Source: Candidatus Aenigmatarchaeota archaeon
GTDB lineage: Archaea; Aenigmatarchaeota; Aenigmatarchaeia; QMZP01
Direction: 5' to 3'
Assembly: GCA_003663225.1 (NCBI GenBank)
Contig: QMZP01000009.1
Location: forward strand, 1-11,667
Length of the DNA: 11,667 nucleotides
The translations under genes and the position numbers were made by a program. The notes below the pieces were generated by a model that saw nothing but the letters and a program-made list of their open reading frames with translations, ran no database searches and was not told the origin of the DNA. This document shows, piece by piece, positions 1 through 6,472 of the stretch (positions are counted from its first letter, which is position 1; each line of letters begins with the position of its first letter).

Positions 1-41
1 GAGCCTTCCTTTAGCTGCGTTGTCAGCTTCCTTTCCATCAT
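1..41 (-). CDS. 5' end of an unidentified divergent gene (partial)
   Basis: Reading leftward, two adjacent ATG codons (41-39 and 38-36) open a frame that stays open to the window edge and begins MMERKLTTQLKEG. A GTGAT motif at 47-43 lies 4 nt before the second ATG and matches the anti-Shine-Dalgarno complement, in the same style as the two genes across the spacer. Codons (AGG, AAG, CTG) look like those of the neighbours. Only about 13 residues are visible, so no function can be given. The evidence is the start signal and the divergent promoter region, nothing more. Confidence 0.45.
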   Translation of the reverse strand, partial: MMERKLTTQLKEG

Positions 42-107
42 AATCACTATCAAAATTGGCTCCAATCTTTATTAACTTTACATTCAATTAAATAAACCGG
101 TGACAGC
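42..107. promoter_or_regulatory. Divergent promoter region between the partial gene and the OB-fold gene
   Basis: This AT-rich 66 bp spacer holds a TTTATTAA-type TATA element (about 67-76) and a second AT-rich block, AATTAAATAAA (86-96). A GGTGA Shine-Dalgarno motif (99-103) sits 4 nt before the ATG at 108. TATA at about 72 would place rightward transcription near 97, giving a leader of about 10 nt. The leftward promoter is less clear; the same element could serve both directions. Confidence 0.5.
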
Positions 108-443
108 ATGGCAGACGGTTTCCAGGACTTCCAGAGGCAGATGCCATCTGTGGACAGGAAGGTTTCCGAGATAAAGCAGGACGACGTGAGGGTGGCCATA
201 ATAGGCACCGTCCTCGACGCGCAAGGCAACAGGCTTGCCATAGATGACGGTACAGGCAATGTCAACGTGAGCTTCGAGGAGGACGTTAGCACTGAGCCCG
301 GGAAGATGGTAAGGGTGCTTGGCAGGGTCATGCCCATGGAAGGCGGAGTCGAAATACAGGGCGATGCGCTGCAGGACATGTCAGGCCTTGACATGGAACT
401 GAAGAAGAAGGTGGATGAACTGGCCGGCACCGGAAAACAATAA
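108..443 (+). CDS. Small OB-fold nucleic-acid-binding protein (RPA-like)
   Basis: The 111-residue protein has a single OB-fold. Beta strands around residues 26-75 include VRVAIIGTV, then a DDGTG motif (about 47-51) followed by NVNVSF, and a later VRVLGRV strand. This DDGTG/strand pattern is typical of RPA32/Stn1-like and archaeal single-stranded-DNA-binding OB domains. The C-terminus (about 92-106) is a charged helix, which in RPA families mediates oligomerisation. There is no zinc finger, and the protein is much shorter than multi-OB archaeal RPA. It lies 35 bp upstream of the PCNA gene, so a replication or repair role is plausible. That role is inferred from fold and neighbour; an RNA-binding OB protein is not excluded. 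The start is supported by GGTGA 4 nt upstream. Confidence 0.75.
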   Translation: MADGFQDFQRQMPSVDRKVSEIKQDDVRVAIIGTVLDAQGNRLAIDDGTGNVNVSFEEDVSTEPGKMVRVLGRVMPMEGGVEIQGDALQDMSGLDMELKKKVDELAGTGKQ

Positions 444-478
444 AAATACAGAGGTTAAGAATTGTCAAGTGATTCATT

Positions 479-1231
479 ATGGCTTTCAAGATGGTCTTGT
501 CTGATGTTGACATACTCAAGAACTCCATACCCATAATAGCCGAGATAATAGACGAGGGCATATTCAACGTGTCCAAGGACGGCATAAACATGCTGTGCCC
601 CGACAGGACCATGGTCTCTGTCATAGACCTCAAGATACTCTCTTCGGCTTTCGAGGAGTACAGGGTCGACGAGGAGGAGGCGATGGGCCTGAACATGGCC
701 AACCTGTCAGCGCTCCTCAAGAGGCTCAAGCCTGGGAACAAGCTCACATTGGAATCCACCGGCAAGGGGAGGCTGAAACTCAGCGTCTCCGGGAACGGCG
801 TAAGGACGTTCGAGCTCCCAATAATAGACGTTAAGATAGACAAGCCACCGGTAGACCAACTGCAGTTCAACACCAAGATAGACCTGCATTCTGACGTTGT
901 GGAAGAGGGCATATCTGATGCAGAGCTTATAGGGGATTCCGTCATATTCGAGGCAAGCCCCGAGAACTTCAGGATAGAGGCCAGGGGCGACGTCTCTTCT
1001 GCCCGGCTGGAGCTTGCAAAGGACGACAAGAGCGTCGTGAAGTACCAGTCGGACGGGAACGCGAAGTCCCAGTACCCGCTCGAGTACCTTAAGAAGATGA
1101 TAAAGGCCAGCAAGCTCTCGAAGAACATGTCTTTGGAGTTCGGGACAGATTATCCCATGAGGATGTCATTCAAGGCCATGGATAAGATGCAGCTCTCGTT
1201 CATACTGGCGCCAAGGGTCTCGGAAGACTGA
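479..1231 (+). CDS. pcn: DNA polymerase sliding clamp PCNA
   Basis: The 250-residue product has the normal length of archaeal PCNA. The N-terminus (about 4-50) has the clamp pattern of a helix followed by NVSKDGINMLCPDRTMVSVIDL, equivalent to the conserved region ending in D-x-x-x-V-x-x-x-D/L. A basic helix LSALLKRLKPGNKLTLE follows (about 77-93). An interdomain connector lies around residues 113-128, and the C-terminus is LSFILAPRVSED, the usual PCNA tail just past the PIP-box pocket. It forms the trimeric ring that tethers polymerase, FEN1 and ligase to DNA. GTGAT (469-473) lies 5 nt before the ATG. The gene is probably co-transcribed with the OB-fold gene, though an AT-rich stretch at 439-448 could act as an extra TATA box. 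Confidence 0.97.
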   Translation: MAFKMVLSDVDILKNSIPIIAEIIDEGIFNVSKDGINMLCPDRTMVSVIDLKILSSAFEEYRVDEEEAMGLNMANLSALLKRLKPGNKLTLESTGKGRLKLSVSGNGVRTFELPIIDVKIDKPPVDQLQFNTKIDLHSDVVEEGISDAELIGDSVIFEASPENFRIEARGDVSSARLELAKDDKSVVKYQSDGNAKSQYPLEYLKKMIKASKLSKNMSLEFGTDYPMRMSFKAMDKMQLSFILAPRVSED

Positions 1232-1306
1232 TCCCAATATTCTCTTAGCAGCACTGTCCTTCTGTGCAGACCGAATGCTTCCATGCATTCCTCCGGCACA
1301 TCAGGT

Positions 1307-1753
1307 CTATGCCCTCGCATGTTTCACAAGTGACAGGTCCCCGTTTATCACAACCGGCTTTGTCCCCTTTATCTCGTCGCGGAAGAACGCCAGCTCCTCG
1401 TGGTCCGGTATGGGGTTCAGGAGGAATATAGGCTTGCCGCAATAGAATGCGAACATCATCTCTGCGAACGTGGCGCCGCCTATGTAGTTTGGGATGCCTT
1501 TCTTTTCAGGGTTGACCACCAGTATGGCATCGCCTTCCTTTATCTCGTTGAAGTGCGCTATGGTGCGCTCTCCCTTTATCCTGTCTATGTAGTCCTCGCT
1601 CGTCTTGAGGCGCTGGGCGTCTTCATAGCTGTTCAGGTTGTCCTTATCTATGGACGCAGGGAGCACAACAGAATGGCCGAGCTCCTCAAGGCCTGCCCTG
1701 ACTTCCTTCATCTTCTCAGGGAAGTTGACAGAGCCGCAGATTACGATTTTCAT
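1307..1753 (-). CDS. Nucleoside 2-deoxyribosyltransferase-like protein
   Basis: The 148-residue protein has the Rossmann-like fold of the nucleoside 2-deoxyribosyltransferase superfamily. It starts with strand MKIVICGSVNF (phosphate/ribose loop at G7-S8). A central strand GDAILVVNPEKKG (about 74-86) leads into YIGGATFAEMMFAFYCGKPIFLL, where E98 occupies the position of the family's catalytic glutamate and GKP closes the motif. Known members transfer or hydrolyse the N-glycosidic bond of (deoxy)nucleosides or nucleotides. Substrate cannot be told from sequence, so only the superfamily is assigned. The gene is divergent from nth and predicted leaderless, with a TATA box centred about 25 bp before the ATG. 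It ends in TAG (1307-1309), with a second in-frame TGA two codons on. Confidence 0.7.
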   Translation of the reverse strand: MKIVICGSVNFPEKMKEVRAGLEELGHSVVLPASIDKDNLNSYEDAQRLKTSEDYIDRIKGERTIAHFNEIKEGDAILVVNPEKKGIPNYIGGATFAEMMFAFYCGKPIFLLNPIPDHEELAFFRDEIKGTKPVVINGDLSLVKHARA

Positions 1754-1786
1754 ACACTTAATTAAACTGCCCGTTTAATAAACAGC
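1754..1786. promoter_or_regulatory. Interleaved divergent promoters (NDT-like gene / nth)
   Basis: The 33 bp between two divergent ATGs contains two TATA-like elements. TTAATTAAA (1758-1766) is centred 25 bp before the plus-strand ATG at 1787. The minus-strand copy of TTTAATAAA (1774-1782) is centred 25 bp before the minus-strand ATG at 1753. Both mRNAs would be leaderless. Each TATA lies next to the other gene's start, so the two preinitiation complexes should exclude each other. Confidence 0.7.
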
Positions 1787-2461
1787 ATGGGAAAGCCGGT
1801 CGAACGCATATTGAAGCTCATATCCAAGAGCCTGGAGATGGGGAAGCCCGTCTGGGGCAAGAAGCGGCTGATGCAGTGGGAAAGCACCAAATCGGACCCC
1901 TTCAAGTCTCTGATAGGCACCGTTCTCTCGCAGAGGACGAGGGACGAGAACACGGCAATGGCAACAGAGAGGTTGTTCAACAGGTATGACACACCTGAAG
2001 GGATAGCGAATGCCAAGGCCAGCGAACTGGAGAGGCTGATAAGGCCGTCTGGATTCTACAAGGTCAAGGCCAGGAGGATAAAGCAGATAAGCAGACTCAT
2101 AATTGACAGGTATGGGGGCAAGGTTCCCGATGACATGGATGTTCTGTGCTCCATTCCGGGAGTTGGCAGGAAGACAGCGGGCTGCGTGCTCGTCTACGCG
2201 TTCGGCAAGCCTGCCATACCGGTGGATACCCATGTGCACAGGGTTGCCAACAGGATAGGAATCGTCAAATCCAAAAGCCCTGACAAGACAGAGCAGGCGC
2301 TTCTGAGGGCAGTCCCCAGGAGATACTGGATAATGGTCAACGACCTGCTCGTGAGGTTCGGGAAGAAGGTATGCAGGCCTGTAGGCCCAAGATGCGCGGA
2401 ATGCCCTGTAAATAAATATTGTGATTACTACAAGAACGTATATGTGGAGGGCAAACCATGA
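1787..2461 (+). CDS. nth: Endonuclease III (DNA glycosylase/AP lyase)
   Basis: The 224-residue protein has all hallmarks of Nth. The helix-hairpin-helix LCSIPGVGRKTA (120-131) contains the catalytic lysine K129. The active-site aspartate is D147 in VDTHVHRV. A [4Fe-4S] loop has the canonical spacing C196-X6-C203-X2-C206-X5-C212. LSQRTRDEN (47-55) matches the conserved LSxQTxD region, with R in place of the usual Q/T variant. It excises oxidised pyrimidines and nicks AP sites in base-excision repair. It is the first gene of an operon; its TGA overlaps the tatD ATG (ATGA). A TATA box 25 bp before the ATG implies a leaderless mRNA. Confidence 0.96.
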   Translation: MGKPVERILKLISKSLEMGKPVWGKKRLMQWESTKSDPFKSLIGTVLSQRTRDENTAMATERLFNRYDTPEGIANAKASELERLIRPSGFYKVKARRIKQISRLIIDRYGGKVPDDMDVLCSIPGVGRKTAGCVLVYAFGKPAIPVDTHVHRVANRIGIVKSKSPDKTEQALLRAVPRRYWIMVNDLLVRFGKKVCRPVGPRCAECPVNKYCDYYKNVYVEGKP

Positions 2462-3222
2462 TAGACTCTCATTGCCATCTGGAGCAGAATGACTACGACA
2501 AGGACAGGGACAGCGTCATAAGGGCATGCAGGAACGAAGGCATAAGGGCGGCAGTGACGTCTTGTGCTAGGCTGCCCGACTTCGGTAAGACGCTGGAAAT
2601 AGCAAACAAGCACAGCGACTTCGCGTTCCCTGTGTTCGGCATACATCCGGAGTTCATAAAGGATGTCAGCCCGTCTGACGTGGACACTTTCATGGAAAAG
2701 GTCAAGGGGCACAAGGACAGGGTTTTTGGAATAGGTGAAGTGGGGCTGGACTACAACTGGATAAGGGACCCCGGCTGGAGGGAGAAGCAAAAAGACCTCT
2801 TCATCCAGATGATAGGGTTTGCGAAGGAGATACGCAAGCCCGTAGTTGTGCATTCAAGGGATGCATACGAAGACTCATTGAGGATACTCGAGCAGCAGGA
2901 TGCAAGGGACGTACAGCTGCACATGTTCGGTGACAACAGGCTCGTGGGGAGGGTGATAGAGGACGGATACTTTGTGTCAATCAATGCCATAGTGCTAAGG
3001 AGCAAGAAGCACAGGAAGATAGCGAGGGACATGCCCATGGACAGGCTTATGCTGGAGACCGATGCGCCGTGGCTGGACCCGGATGGTGGCCGCAACGACC
3101 CGCGGACGATAAGGCGGGTCGCTGAGAAGATAGCGGACATCAGGAAGGTGGATTTCGAGGAGGTATGGAAGGCTAGCGGAAGGAACGCTGTCAGCTTTTT
3201 CAACCTGCCCGTCAAATTATAA
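2458..3222 (+). CDS. tatD: TatD-family metal-dependent deoxyribonuclease
   Basis: The 254-residue TIM-barrel hydrolase has the TatD metal ligands in order: H5 and H7 in IDSHCHL, E94 in GIGEVGLDY, H132 in VVVHSRDA, H155 in QLHMFG (where many homologues read HCFSG), and D202 in ETDAPWL. Other family motifs are present, such as FGIHPE (60-65). TatD proteins are 3'-5' exonucleases/DNases acting in DNA repair and turnover. It is slightly shorter than bacterial TatD (about 260). Translation is coupled to nth by a 4-nt overlap and to the next gene by a 1-nt overlap (TAATG), so the three genes form one operon. The LHMFG variant keeps the histidine, so activity is expected. Confidence 0.93.
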   Translation: MIDSHCHLEQNDYDKDRDSVIRACRNEGIRAAVTSCARLPDFGKTLEIANKHSDFAFPVFGIHPEFIKDVSPSDVDTFMEKVKGHKDRVFGIGEVGLDYNWIRDPGWREKQKDLFIQMIGFAKEIRKPVVVHSRDAYEDSLRILEQQDARDVQLHMFGDNRLVGRVIEDGYFVSINAIVLRSKKHRKIARDMPMDRLMLETDAPWLDPDGGRNDPRTIRRVAEKIADIRKVDFEEVWKASGRNAVSFFNLPVKL

Positions 3223-3644
3223 TGATGAAAGGCACATACGTCCTTTTTCTGGAATCCAAGAAGGACCAGGACATTGTGATAGGGAAGCTGGGTGAATGCA
3301 GATTGAAGGGTGGGCTGTATGCATACATAGGCTCTGCCATGGGAAGCTCGGTCAATCTGGAGAACAGGATAGGAAGGCATAAGAGGATGGCGGAAACCAA
3401 GGAGGGCAACAAGCAGTGGCACATAGACTATGTCACCACATCGACCGGCGTTGTTGTCACAGGAACGCTTAAGGTCGTGGGGAAGGCGATGGAATGCAAG
3501 CTAGCAGGGATGATGAAGTCCAGTGGTGGCAGGGTTGTACTCAAGGGCTTCGGCTCGTCTGACTGCGGGTGTGAGACACATTTCTTCAGGATAACGCCAG
3601 AAGTGGCAGAAGCCTTCCTGAAAGCGATACCGGACGCGCTCTAA
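3222..3644 (+). CDS. COG1833/DUF123 GIY-YIG-type nuclease (Uri superfamily)
   Basis: The 140-residue product matches the archaeal DUF123 family. GTYVLFLE (4-11) and GGLYAYIGSA (30-39) form the GIY-YIG core. A basic LENRIGRHKR helix (about 46-55) follows, then QWHIDYV (about 66-72), the conserved E-C-x-L-A segment (about 91-95), and GFGSSDCGC followed by THFF near residues 109-122. The family is predicted to be a DNA endonuclease. In some archaea it is fused to endonuclease III, which agrees with its place here as third gene after nth and tatD and supports a base-excision or AP-site repair role. The ATG overlaps the tatD stop by one base; a second ATG follows immediately. The stop (3642-3644) abuts the stop of the convergent protease gene with no base between. 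Confidence 0.85.
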   Translation: MMKGTYVLFLESKKDQDIVIGKLGECRLKGGLYAYIGSAMGSSVNLENRIGRHKRMAETKEGNKQWHIDYVTTSTGVVVTGTLKVVGKAMECKLAGMMKSSGGRVVLKGFGSSDCGCETHFFRITPEVAEAFLKAIPDAL

Positions 3645-4409
3645 TCATGTGTAGAAATGTCCCAGCGCGGACCGCACGTTCTGGACCTCGACAACATGTA
3701 TGCCAGACTCCTCTGCAACGTCATGGCTCATTTGCACAGTCTCTGTGCTGCAGTATTCCGTCCATCCCATCTGCCGGCAGTTCTTCTTGGTCTCATACGT
3801 TATCTCAACTGACTGTCCGGGCGGCACGAGGAGTTTCTTTGCCCCTATGGATGCGGCCGCCTTTGCCTTTTCAAGAACGCCACCAACCGGGCCTATTGTG
3901 CCGTCCTCCCGGATAGTGCCGGTCATCATGACGCTTCTGTTGGTCTCCGCGCCTTCAAGGGCCGCTATGGTAGCGACCGTCAGCGCGGCCCCGGCCGAAG
4001 GACCTTCCACTATGGAGGCGTTTGCCCTTATCGTGTAGAATATGTCCTTCTTCTATAGGTTCATGCCCAGGATGTTCTCAGCGACGTGCATGGCCGTCCT
4101 TATAGAGTTCTGCGTATCGACCCAGAAGAACAACCGGTCTATGTTCACGAGCGACTTGCCAGAGCCAGGGACGACCTGGACGAGCAGAACCGTGGGAACC
4201 CCGACCCCGTTGTCATCCACTGCGGGCACCACGACCCGCGCGCTGGTCATGTTGGGGTTAGTGATGTTGCTGCTGTAAGGCTCGAACACATACTGGGAAC
4301 CCCACATCGTGGGCTTCTCATACACATATATGGTATTCGTATTGAGCAGTCCGCCAAGGGCGAATGCTATGACGAAAATGACCAGCAGAACCGGGAATGC
4401 ATATCTCAT
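3645..4409 (-). CDS. Membrane-anchored Lon-type (S16) serine protease, interrupted by an in-frame TAG
   Basis: Read from the ATG at 4409, residues 1-118 hold an N-terminal hydrophobic anchor or signal (about 4-21) and the first strands of an archaeal S16 domain, including ARVVVPAVD. A TAG lies at 4055-4053 (codon 119). The same frame then continues without a frameshift: KKDIFYTIRANAS, catalytic S138 in EGPSAGAA, MMTGTIREDG, GPVGGVLEK with K181 (43 residues after the Ser, as in Lon), ending in TGA. Both halves are needed for one S16 domain, so this is one gene of 254 codons with a premature amber stop. It could be a nonsense mutation, translational readthrough or a sequence error. GTG at 4010 could reinitiate, but no Shine-Dalgarno is seen. 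The intact family (COG1750) is a secreted or membrane protease without the AAA+ module. Confidence 0.85.
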
Positions 4410-4444
4410 GGAATTTATTTATTGTTTTGTTTTAAATTTTGTTC
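4410..4444. promoter_or_regulatory. Interleaved divergent promoters (S16 protease / mtnP)
   Basis: This 35 bp spacer is almost pure A/T. TTTATTTA (4414-4421) is centred 27 bp before the plus-strand ATG at 4445. TTTAAA (4431-4436) is centred about 25 bp before the minus-strand ATG at 4409. Both transcripts would be leaderless, the same design as at 1754-1786 and 6790-6822. Confidence 0.7.
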
Positions 4445-5272
4445 ATGGCAAGCGGCTCCAGGCTGGAAGACGACACCGATATCGTGCAGGACAGGGTGGC
4501 AGACATAGGGATAATAGGCGGCACGGGTGTTTATGACCCGGACTTGCTCAAGGACTCACGGACAATAGAGATGAAGACCCCGTACGGCCAGCCGTCCGAT
4601 AAGATAACGGTCGGCATGTACGAGGGCAAGAAGGTGGCCATACTGCCGAGACACGGCTCAAGGCATACGATACCTCCGCACAAAATAAACTTCAGAGCGA
4701 ATATATGGGCACTGAAGAAAATGGGCGTGAGCAGGGTCTTCGCCACTGCTGCCGTGGGGTCGCTGAAAGAGGATTACAGGGCAGGTGACGTGGTCATACC
4801 AGACCAGTTCATATGCTGGGACAGGGGGGTCCATACCTTTTATGATGGACCCAACGTGTATCACGTATCCATGGCCGACCCGTTCTGCAGGGACATGAGG
4901 GACACCCTGATAAGAGCTGCCGGTGAGCTGGGCATAAGCTTTAAGGACAGGGGCACATACCTCAGGATAGAGGGGCCGCAGTTCTCCACCAGGGCAGCCT
5001 CCAAGATGTACAGGCAGTTCGCGGACATAATAGGGATGACAGCCGTGCCAGAAGCCATACTTTGCAGGGAACAGGAGATATGCTTCGCGGTTGTAGCCAC
5101 TGTGACAGATTATGACGTGTGGGCCGACGAGCCGGTTTCTATAGAGGCCATAAAGAGTGTGATGGCGCAGAACCTCAAGAACATGAAGAGTATACTGGAG
5201 AGGGCCATAAGGGACATCCCGCTGGACCGGGGTTGCGAGTGCAAGGATGCGCTGAAGAGTGCCGGCGCATAG
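4445..5272 (+). CDS. mtnP: S-methyl-5'-thioadenosine phosphorylase (PNP family 2)
   Basis: The 275-residue enzyme is from the MTAP branch of the purine nucleoside phosphorylase family. It shows IGIIGGTGVYD (21-31, phosphate site), PRHGSRH (68-74), TAAVGSL (101-107), EGPQFSTRAASK (176-187), GMTAVPEA (197-204) and TDYDVW (221-226). The aspartates of TDYD give adenine rather than guanine/hypoxanthine specificity. It phosphorolyses 5'-methylthioadenosine from polyamine or SAM metabolism to adenine and MTR-1-phosphate. ATG at 4445 is chosen because a TATA box lies 27 bp upstream. It adds about 17 residues before the usual N-terminus, so GTG at 4496 is a possible alternative. TTG at 4439 is less likely. 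The stop TAG (5270-5272) abuts the convergent MFS stop. Confidence 0.93.
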   Translation: MASGSRLEDDTDIVQDRVADIGIIGGTGVYDPDLLKDSRTIEMKTPYGQPSDKITVGMYEGKKVAILPRHGSRHTIPPHKINFRANIWALKKMGVSRVFATAAVGSLKEDYRAGDVVIPDQFICWDRGVHTFYDGPNVYHVSMADPFCRDMRDTLIRAAGELGISFKDRGTYLRIEGPQFSTRAASKMYRQFADIIGMTAVPEAILCREQEICFAVVATVTDYDVWADEPVSIEAIKSVMAQNLKNMKSILERAIRDIPLDRGCECKDALKSAGA

Positions 5273-6418
5273 CTAGAACAGGATGAATGCAAGCGAAGCC
5301 AGCGAGCTGCCATAGAACGCGAGCCCGAGGCTGAATGACAGCAACAGGACAACTAGCAGCAACACCCTGCCGAACGCGAATGAGAATTCCTTGAATGCCA
5401 GGTACTCTATAGGTGAACCGCTGTCCCTGGAATGATTGTATATGCGAGATTCATATGGCACATTCAGGGTCGCGGTGAAGAACCCCGACACAAGGAACAG
5501 ATATACGAACATGGGCGAGTCAAGGAACAGGCCCAGGCCCAGGAATATCAGCGCGTTGAGCACTCCCCCCGTCCTTATTATCAGCACCCTGCCATGCCTG
5601 TCGCTAAGCTTTCCCACGGCTATGCTGACTATAGTGAAGCACAAGGATATCAGGGACACCAGGAACCCCAGCGACAGTATGTCATTAGAGTATATGAAGA
5701 CCGCGACGGGGAGTATTATCATCTCCGATACAGTCTTTATGCCGTACAGGTTGAGGAAGAGGAAGTCCCTGAGCTCGAACTTCAGGCTTCTGAAGAATGT
5801 CAGCGTGAATGTTGGGTGGTCCAGATTCTTCTTGACAAAGGACAATGGTATGAGGGAGAGCAGCATTATGACCATGACCGAGGCAAACAATGTCATGAAC
5901 CCTGAGAATACCACTATAGCACCGCCGAGGGCCGGCCCTATTATTGAAACCATCTTGGGGACTGCCATGAACTCCGCGGTCTTCTCGTTCTGCTTGCGCT
6001 CCCCGACATACGTAGCGAAGAGGGATGTTATGGAGAGGGTATATAGCCCGCCCGAAATGCCACTCAATAATGCCGCTATCAGGTAGAGGCCATGCCATTG
6101 TTGGGATTCCAGCAGTGTTAGGATGAACATGGAAGCAGCGAACAGTGGGGTCCTTATCAGTATGACCTCTCTCAGCCCGATCCTCCTTATCACCTTCCCG
6201 TACAGGGGCGAGGGCAGACCAAACATCGCCCACTGCACTATTATGAACAATATGACAGAAGGCAGGCTGAAACCAACCGTCAGGAGGTATATGGGCATGA
6301 ATACTGAAATCAGCGACACTGCAAACGTTTGCATGAGAAGGTGCCAATAGAGCTTGCCAAGCCGGCTTCTCAGGTGCAGTATCTTCTCTATATGATGGTG
6401 GTGCCTGCTTGTAAACAT
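5273..6418 (-). CDS. Major facilitator superfamily transporter
   Basis: The 381-residue integral membrane protein has about 11-12 hydrophobic segments (the first at about 22-45, the last at the extreme C-terminus). It shows MFS-type cytoplasmic loops after TM2 (GKVIRRIGLRE, about 74-84) and after TM8 (GKLSDRHGRVLIIR), the two half-repeats of the motif-A loop G-x-L-x-D-R-x-G-R/K. This duplicated pattern supports an MFS fold; the substrate cannot be assigned. The cytosolic N-terminus carries a natural HHHH run (residues 6-9). A TATA element 27 bp before the ATG suggests a leaderless mRNA from a promoter just past the SRP RNA gene. Its TAG stop (5275-5273) abuts the MTAP stop, forming TAGCTA. 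Confidence 0.87.
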   Translation of the reverse strand: MFTSRHHHHIEKILHLRSRLGKLYWHLLMQTFAVSLISVFMPIYLLTVGFSLPSVILFIIVQWAMFGLPSPLYGKVIRRIGLREVILIRTPLFAASMFILTLLESQQWHGLYLIAALLSGISGGLYTLSITSLFATYVGERKQNEKTAEFMAVPKMVSIIGPALGGAIVVFSGFMTLFASVMVIMLLSLIPLSFVKKNLDHPTFTLTFFRSLKFELRDFLFLNLYGIKTVSEMIILPVAVFIYSNDILSLGFLVSLISLCFTIVSIAVGKLSDRHGRVLIIRTGGVLNALIFLGLGLFLDSPMFVYLFLVSGFFTATLNVPYESRIYNHSRDSGSPIEYLAFKEFSFAFGRVLLLVVLLLSFSLGLAFYGSSLASLAFILF

Positions 6419-6441
6419 GATTTAATCTTTGGCCTTTCTGG

Positions 6442-6449
6442 AATATAAC
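6442..6449 (-). promoter_or_regulatory. TATA box of the MFS gene
   Basis: On the minus strand GTTATATT is centred about 27 bp before the MFS ATG (6418), predicting a leaderless transcript. It lies about 24 bp past the end of the SRP RNA helix 1, so SRP RNA transcription must end within, or be processed from, this short interval. No clear oligo-T terminator is visible there, only the weak TTCTCATT. Confidence 0.5.
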
Positions 6450-6472
6450 TATGGGACACGCATAATGAGAAT

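Noticed and set aside
1245..1442. Cys-rich minus-strand ORF resembling a small zinc protein
   Set aside because: Most of it overlaps the NDT-like gene in another frame, and the cysteines do not form a consistent paired motif.
4053..4055. TAG read as pyrrolysine
   Set aside because: Several unrelated genes in the window end at TAG in expected places, and no methylamine or Pyl genes are visible; kept only as an unlikely alternative.
4010..4056. Possible frameshift joining two protease ORFs
   Set aside because: The two open stretches are in exactly the same frame (45 nt from 4055 to 4010), so the break is a single TAG codon, not a frameshift.
6408..6420. His-run at the MFS N-terminus as a sign of a tagged or artificial construct
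   Set aside because: Only four histidines, within natural-looking sequence behind a native promoter; no vector features.
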